A DNA stretch of 17,265 nt from Neisseria sicca 4320 (lineage in GTDB: Bacteria > Pseudomonadota > Gammaproteobacteria > Burkholderiales > Neisseriaceae): NCBI RefSeq assembly GCF_000193735.1, contig NZ_AEPF01000099.1, positions 1 to 17,265 of the forward strand. The letters are read 5' to 3'. Positions 13,921-17,265 of this stretch are shown piece after piece. Position 1 is the stretch's first letter. Each line of letters opens with the position of its first letter. The translations under genes and the position numbers were made by a program. The notes below the pieces were generated by a model. It had not been told where the DNA came from and made no database searches. It saw only the letters and a program-made list of their open reading frames with translations.

Positions 13921-13966
13921 ACGGTATCTTTTGCGGTATCTGAAAAATACCTCGAAAAAATACCGT
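13921..13966. promoter_or_regulatory. Operator-like boxes before the integrase remnant
   Basis: ACGGTATC (13921), CGGTATC (13934), ATACC (13947) and ATACCGT (13960) are spaced about 12-13 nt apart, two in each orientation, directly before the ATG at 13971. The layout parallels 4724-4816 but the boxes differ in sequence. Confidence 0.5.
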
Positions 13967-13970
13967 AAAA

Positions 13971-14246
13971 ATGAAGTTGAATGACCGACAAATCAAAAAC
14001 GCCAAGCCCGCCGAAACAGGGAAAAAGACCAAGCTGTTTGACGGCGGCGGATTGTATCTTGAAGTTACCCCAGCAGGCGGGAAAGTTTTCCGTTTGAAAT
14101 ACCGTATAGACGCCAAAGAGAAAACACTGACTATCGGAAAATATCCGACCGTTTCAATGGTAAAAGCCCGCCAAGCAGCCGAAAGCGCCCGCCGTTTGCT
14201 TGTATCTCCGTCCTACTCTTATATACAAACATTTGCATCTAAATAA
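13971..14246 (+). pseudogene. Truncated P4-type integrase (arm-binding domain only)
   Basis: Codons 1 to about 77 are nearly identical to the first element's integrase: MKLNDRQIKNAKP, KLFDGGGLYLEVTPAGGKVF and KYPTVSMVKARQAAESARR can be lined up residue for residue. After ARRLL the match stops and 14 unrelated residues (VSPSYSYIQTFASK) run to a stop. Core-binding and catalytic domains are missing, so it cannot recombine DNA. An isolated arm-binding domain could in principle still occupy arm sites. It may serve as homology for recombination with the intact copy. Confidence 0.9.
14202..14213 (+). repeat. att-core-like sequence at the integrase breakpoint
   Basis: GTATCTCCGTCC differs by one base from GTCTCTCCGTCC in the tRNA. 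It lies exactly where integrase homology ends, as a right attachment site left after internal deletion would. A chance match is possible. Confidence 0.45.
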
Positions 14247-14553
14247 TTTCATTCAGTATTACATTTTATTGTTCCCTGTTTTTTCGTCTTATCCCATCTA
14301 CACAAATCTACCCGAATCAGCATAAAAATGTCGGTGCTTTTGTTGGTGCATGGTACAACGCCTGAAAAAGCACCAATAAAACCGCTGAGACTGCTGTTCT
14401 TTGTGGCGTGTAGAACAATCAGAAAGCACCAATGCTTAAATCCGCCGTACTTAGCCATTTGTCAGGGTTTTAAGATAAGTATTTCTTGTACATAAGGTCA
14501 ATTAAATAAAGAACCGACTACATCATCTTCGATTAATTTGATTAACAAAATTA
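14247..14553. other. Gene-free A+T-rich flank
   Basis: No convincing gene. GGTGCTTTT/AAAAGCACC arms (14333-14341/14366-14374) form an inverted repeat, with a third AAAGCACC near 14424. ATCCCATCTACAC near 14290 resembles sequence near the left ends of both elements (13796 and 4645), hinting at more element debris. Confidence 0.4.
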
Positions 14554-14585
14554 AAAATGCCGTCTGATTTTTCAGGCGGCATTTT
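14554..14585 (-). terminator. Intrinsic terminator of the outer membrane lipoprotein gene
   Basis: A 14-bp stem with one G-T pair (14554-14567/14572-14585) and loop TTTT includes a near-DUS (ATGCCGTCTGA). It lies just beyond the minus-strand stop at 14600. Confidence 0.8.
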
Positions 14586-14599
14586 GAAATTGCTCATTC

Positions 14600-15983
14600 C
14601 TACTTCGGCGTGTAACGACCCGCCATCGCTTTATACACCATGTTTTCGTATTTCAGCGTTTCGTACCGCTGGTTCAACACGTTTTGGGCGGAGCCGTATT
14701 CTGTACTCAACGCCTCCAGCCAGTATTTCAGCTCGTTTTTGCCGTGTTGGTAGCGCACTTGGTAGTAGCGGCTGTTTTTCTTGTCCAAGGCGTAACGCTG
14801 CTCTTGGTTGTTGAGCGCGGCTTGGGCGTTTTGGTAGGCGAGGTAGTTGGTGTTGACTTCGTTCAGCGCGGTGGTCAGGGTTTTTTCAAAGTCGAGTTTG
14901 GCGCTGTCGAAATTGGCTTGGGCGGTTTTGTCTTTCCATTTCATGGTCTGCCAGTTGAGGAATGGCAGGTTGATGGTGGCGGAGCCGCCCAAGAGCGGGA
15001 TATTGAACGCGCTTTTGGCTTTTTCAGACGACGTGCTCAAGCTCGCGCCCAATGTAATCGAGGGATACCAACTGCGTTTTTGCGCTTCGACGGATTGGAG
15101 CGAGGATTGCAGGCGGTATTCGGCGGTGCGCAGGTCGGGGCGGTTCGCCAACACAGTAATCGGTACGTCGAGGTTCACGCCTTTGACGGACGGCAGGCGG
15201 AATTGCGCGGGGTCGGCGGCGATAGCTTCGTTCGGTTTGAGGTTGAGCAGGTTGCGTAAAACCTGTTTTTGCGTATCGAGGCTGTTTTTCAGGGAAATCA
15301 GGTTGTTTTGCGCGCTCAACAGAGATTGTTTCGCCTGCGTCGGCTGGCTGGAATCGGCTCTGCCGTAGCGGAACTTGGCTTCGGCAATGCGGTTGATTTC
15401 CTGATATTGCTTGAGGGATTTTTTGCGCCAATTCAATGGCTTCGTTGAGGTAGGCGATGTTGAAATAGGCGTCGGCGACATTGTTGATCAAAGTCAGGCG
15501 CGTGTTTGCCATATCCTGCCGCGTGGCTTGGTATTCCCACACTTGCGCGTCGGCGGTGGCACTGAGTTTGCGCCACAAATCCAATTCATAGCTCAAGCCG
15601 AGCTGGCTGCTGAAGGTGTTGCCGTGGCTGCCGGTTTTCAGGTTTTTGGATGTGGACGCGCCCAGCGAACCGCTGAACGACGGCACCAAATCCGCGCCCA
15701 AAATATTTGCCTGATACAGGGCTTTATTGACGCTGATGGCCGCCAGTTTCAAATCGATATTGTTTTCCAAAGCCTGAGCCATCAGGGCGTTGAGCTGCTG
15801 GCTTTGGTAGATTTCCCACCAGTTGCCGTTCACGTCGTAGCGTTCGGCGGTTTCCGCCGCGCTCATCACCTGCCCTGTCGATTCGAGCGTGAGGTTTTTG
15901 TCGGCGCTGTGGACGGCGCACGCGCTTAAGGCAAGGGCGAGCGACAGGGATAATGCCGTCTGAAAAAAAGGTTTTGTCTGCAT
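14600..15983 (-). pseudogene. TolC/NodT-family outer membrane efflux lipoprotein, frameshifted
   Basis: About 460 codons once the frame is restored, normal for the family. The first part (from ATG 15983) has a lipoprotein signal MQTKPFFQTALSLSLALALS, lipobox LSAC (Cys22), and the outer-membrane-factor pattern NWWEIYQSQQLNALMAQALE...NNIDLKLAAI...SYELDLWRK...ANTRLTLINNVADAYFNIAY. The frame is lost at a run of six T (15419-15424) near codon 187; with five T it would read on into KSLKQYQEINRIAEAKFRYG. The second part continues with VLANRPDLRTAEYRL, WYPSITLGASLSTSS and LPFLNWQ to the natural end. Such proteins are the outer-membrane channels of RND or ABC pumps. No pump gene is in the window. It may be a true null allele, slippage-switched, or a sequencing error. 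Confidence 0.88.
15953..15964 (+). repeat. AT-type DUS inside the efflux signal peptide
   Basis: ATGCCGTCTGAA, full 12-mer of the gonococcal/meningococcal dialect. On the coding strand it gives FQTA in the signal peptide. Confidence 0.8.
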
Positions 15984-16005
15984 ATCGTATCTTTCGGTTT
16001 AAGTT

Positions 16006-16040
16006 TTCAGACGACCTGAAAGGTAGCGAGGTCGTCTGAA
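16006..16040 (-). terminator. Inverted-DUS hairpin after the Cdd1-like gene
   Basis: A perfect 12-bp stem (TTCAGACGACCT at 16006-16017, AGGTCGTCTGAA at 16029-16040) lies between the Cdd1-like stop and the lipoprotein start. There is only a weak T run. Confidence 0.65.
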
Positions 16041-16058
16041 CAATCTCATCGGCTGCGT

Positions 16059-16349
16059 TTATTTATCGGCTAAAAACGCTTTTCGCTGTTCCGTAAACTG
16101 CCACCACGGCTTCGGTTCGTTTCCCTGCATAAAATCAACCAGCGACAGAAAAATGTCGATCATGCAGGGATCGTGTCGGGTTGCGGTCAGGCTGCACAGG
16201 CGGTCGTACATTTCATAAGCGTCCTGCCCCGCCAAATCCTCCGGCTGCGTGATACCGAGCAAAGCCAAGTCCTCCGCCACGGCTTTGCCGACATTGGGCA
16301 GGTCGGCCAGCGTGTTCAGCTTGCTTCGTTGTACTTTGTCGGGGTTCAT
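16059..16349 (-). CDS. Helix-hairpin-helix protein of the Cdd1 (pathogenicity locus) family
   Basis: A 96-aa cytoplasmic protein of full family length. A helix-hairpin-helix stands near the start (LADLPNVGKAVAEDLALLGI, about 14-33), then GQDAYEMYDRLCS, the invariant-looking RHDPCMIDIFLSLVDFM and the terminal KPWWQFTEQRKAF. Helix-hairpin-helix motifs bind DNA without sequence preference; the family's cellular role is not established despite its name. Start supported by AAAGGGTAAAAC before the ATG. It is a lone gene between DUS hairpins, typical chromosomal composition. Confidence 0.9.
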   Translation of the reverse strand: MNPDKVQRSKLNTLADLPNVGKAVAEDLALLGITQPEDLAGQDAYEMYDRLCSLTATRHDPCMIDIFLSLVDFMQGNEPKPWWQFTEQRKAFLADK

Positions 16350-16370
16350 GTTTTACCCTTTGGTTTTGGG

Positions 16371-16380
16371 GTCGTCTGAA
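16371..16380 (+). repeat. DNA uptake sequence
   Basis: GTCGTCTGAA, unpaired, 22 nt upstream of the Cdd1-like start. Confidence 0.75.
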
Positions 16381-16444
16381 AACCTGAAAGCGGATGGATC
16401 AACTTGTTTTCGCGGGCGAAGCCCACGCCAATTTTGCTGCCGTC

Positions 16445-16539
16445 ATTCCCGCGCAGGCGGGAATCCAGAAGTTTGGGCTAGCTGTTATCCCTAAGCATTT
16501 CTGAAAACTTGAGATCTGGATTCCCGCCTGCGCGGGAAT
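16445..16539. repeat. Pair of dRS3 repeats
   Basis: ATTCCCGCGCAGGCGGGAAT (16445-16464) and its inverted partner (16520-16539) flank about 55 bp, matching the 117-215 pair in design. No gene lies in 16350-16637. Confidence 0.85.
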
Positions 16540-16570
16540 GACGGCAAAGGCATTTCTTATTTGAATTTAT

Positions 16571-16608
16571 GTCGGATACAAGTATCCGACCTACTTTTTT
16601 CAGACGAC
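16571..16608. terminator. Perfect GTCGGATAC/GTATCCGAC hairpin plus DUS
   Basis: A 9-bp stem with a 2-nt loop (16571-16590) is followed by CTACTTTTTT and an inverted DUS (16599-16608). It is downstream of the minus-strand DUF1877 gene. The T run is on the plus strand, so as a terminator it would serve plus-strand transcripts. Confidence 0.5.
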
Positions 16609-16637
16609 CTCTTCCGATTCAAAAAGGGCGTCTGAAA

Positions 16638-17114
16638 TCATGAAATCCTGACCACGACGCCGCAATGCTGTTCGGCGGCGGCTTGGTAGAACGCGGCGAG
16701 TTCTTGAAACCGCTGCGCCAATTCTGCGCGGGTTTCGGCGAAGGCTTTTTCGTCGCTCCAAATATCGGGGTAGATTTGGTTGTTTTGGAAATCTGCTGCG
16801 GTTTTGCCGTCAAGCAACGCGGCGAAATCGGTTTGCTTCAGGGCTTGGGCTATTTCGGCGGTTTCGGTATCGCCAATCCAGCCGGTGTGTTCGCCTGCTT
16901 CTTCGTCCTGCCGCAGGATGTTGCCGATCATGGCTTTGCTCAACGGGTTTGCCGCGTCGGCATCGTCCGAACCTTTGCCGGTCAGGACGAAATGCAGCGC
17001 GTCCCAGAGTTTGCCTGCGCTGCATTCGGATACGGCGGCAGGCGTGCCGGCGGAGGCTTTGATTTGTTCGATGCCGCTTTGCGGATGGGCTGTGTATGTT
17101 GCGTAAACGTCCAT
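16638..17114 (-). CDS. DUF1877/YfbM-like protein
   Basis: A 158-aa cytoplasmic protein of family length. It has the family's central KLWDALHFVLTGKG (about 35-48), then NPLSKAMIGN and EAGEHTGWIGDTETAEIAQA, followed by the helical tail with DIWSDEKAFAETRAELAQRF. DUF1877 members have known folds but no assigned reaction, so no function is given. AGGAAACC precedes the ATG. It sits between the dRS3 pair and the Correia element and appears to be transcribed alone. Confidence 0.88.
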   Translation of the reverse strand: MDVYATYTAHPQSGIEQIKASAGTPAAVSECSAGKLWDALHFVLTGKGSDDADAANPLSKAMIGNILRQDEEAGEHTGWIGDTETAEIAQALKQTDFAALLDGKTAADFQNNQIYPDIWSDEKAFAETRAELAQRFQELAAFYQAAAEQHCGVVVRIS

Positions 17115-17158
17115 AGGTTTCCTTGTATTGAAGGCTTGAAATGCCTGTTTCGGGAGGG

Positions 17159-17168
17159 GTCGTCTGAA
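17159..17168 (+). repeat. DNA uptake sequence
   Basis: GTCGTCTGAA abutting the Correia element, about 45 nt upstream of the DUF1877 start. Confidence 0.75.
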
Positions 17169-17169
17169 A

Positions 17170-17265
17170 TATAGTGGATTAACTTTAAACCAGTACGGCG
17201 TTGCCTCGCCTTAGCTCAAAGAGAACGATTCTCTAAGGTGCTGAAGCACCAAGTGAATCGGTTTC
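17170..17265. mobile_element. Correia repeat enclosed element, cut off by the window end
   Basis: It begins with the Correia terminal repeat TATAGTGGATTAA and continues with the well-known internal sequence (AAACCAGTACGGCGTTGCCT, then GCTCAAAGAGAACGATTCTC and GGTGCTGAAGCACC). This is a non-autonomous miniature element abundant in Neisseria. It often changes promoters or RNA processing of adjacent genes; here it lies upstream of the DUF1877 gene. Confidence 0.95.

Larger units (their letters stand above)
13734..14213 (+). mobile_element. Remnant of a second, related element in tandem
   Basis: From attR onward the order repeats that seen after the tRNA: terminator hairpin, TCTAACGC, AAGGCTTTCAG, a TATAAT (13877-13882), operator-like boxes, then an integrase start. 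The integrase breaks off at about 14200, where GTATCTCCGTCC (14202-14213) matches the tRNA core GTCTCTCCGTCC at 11 of 12 bases. Everything else of this element is gone. Confidence 0.65.

Noticed and set aside
14249..14458. Minus-strand 69-aa frame
   Set aside because: No ribosome site or recognisable domain; it covers inverted repeats in an A+T-rich flank that looks like element debris.

Overview
The window is a commensal Neisseria chromosome carrying an integrated, satellite-like mobile element. The genus call rests on many copies of the DNA uptake sequence (DUS) core GTCGTCTGAA, often as inverted pairs acting as terminators. It also rests on two pairs of dRS3 repeats (ATTCCC-N8-GGGAAT) and a Correia element running off the right end. 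The dominant dialect is AGGTCGTCTGAA, not the ATGCCGTCTGAA of gonococcus and meningococcus, which points to an oral commensal (mucosa/sicca/subflava-like). The species itself is inference.

Layout, left to right. 1-603: gene-free palindromic repeats. 604-4397: minus-strand housekeeping genes, namely a thioredoxin-fold lipoprotein, a conserved unknown protein followed by a low-molecular-weight protein tyrosine phosphatase, and a GAF-domain protein overlapping ribA (GTP cyclohydrolase II). 4530-4614: tRNA-Leu(UAG), which is the integration site. 4615-13733: the element. 13734-14213: remains of a second, related element in tandem, reduced to its left end and the start of its integrase. 14600-17114: chromosome again, with a frameshifted TolC/NodT-type outer membrane lipoprotein, a Cdd1-like helix-hairpin-helix protein and a DUF1877/YfbM-like protein.

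The element (about 9.1 kb) has all its convincing genes on the plus strand. In order they are: P4-type tyrosine integrase, an A+T-rich DUF6387-like cargo gene, an AlpA-type regulator, a small helix-turn-helix protein, a coiled-coil protein, an orphan phage terminase small subunit, an unknown 112-aa protein, a small membrane protein, a zinc-ribbon/TOPRIM primase and a DUF927 helicase. The last three overlap by ATGA junctions. Downstream lies a gene-free region with at least eleven copies of a 9-bp iteron (GGTAACCAC), which looks like its replication origin, and then the right attachment site.

Integrase, AlpA, primase-helicase, iteron origin and a lone TerS, with no large terminase, portal, capsid or tail genes, is the pattern expected of a P4/PICI-like phage satellite: it would excise and replicate itself and borrow a helper phage's particles. 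This is the main candidate for an undescribed system here. The satellite lifestyle is inferred from gene content and is not shown by sequence alone.
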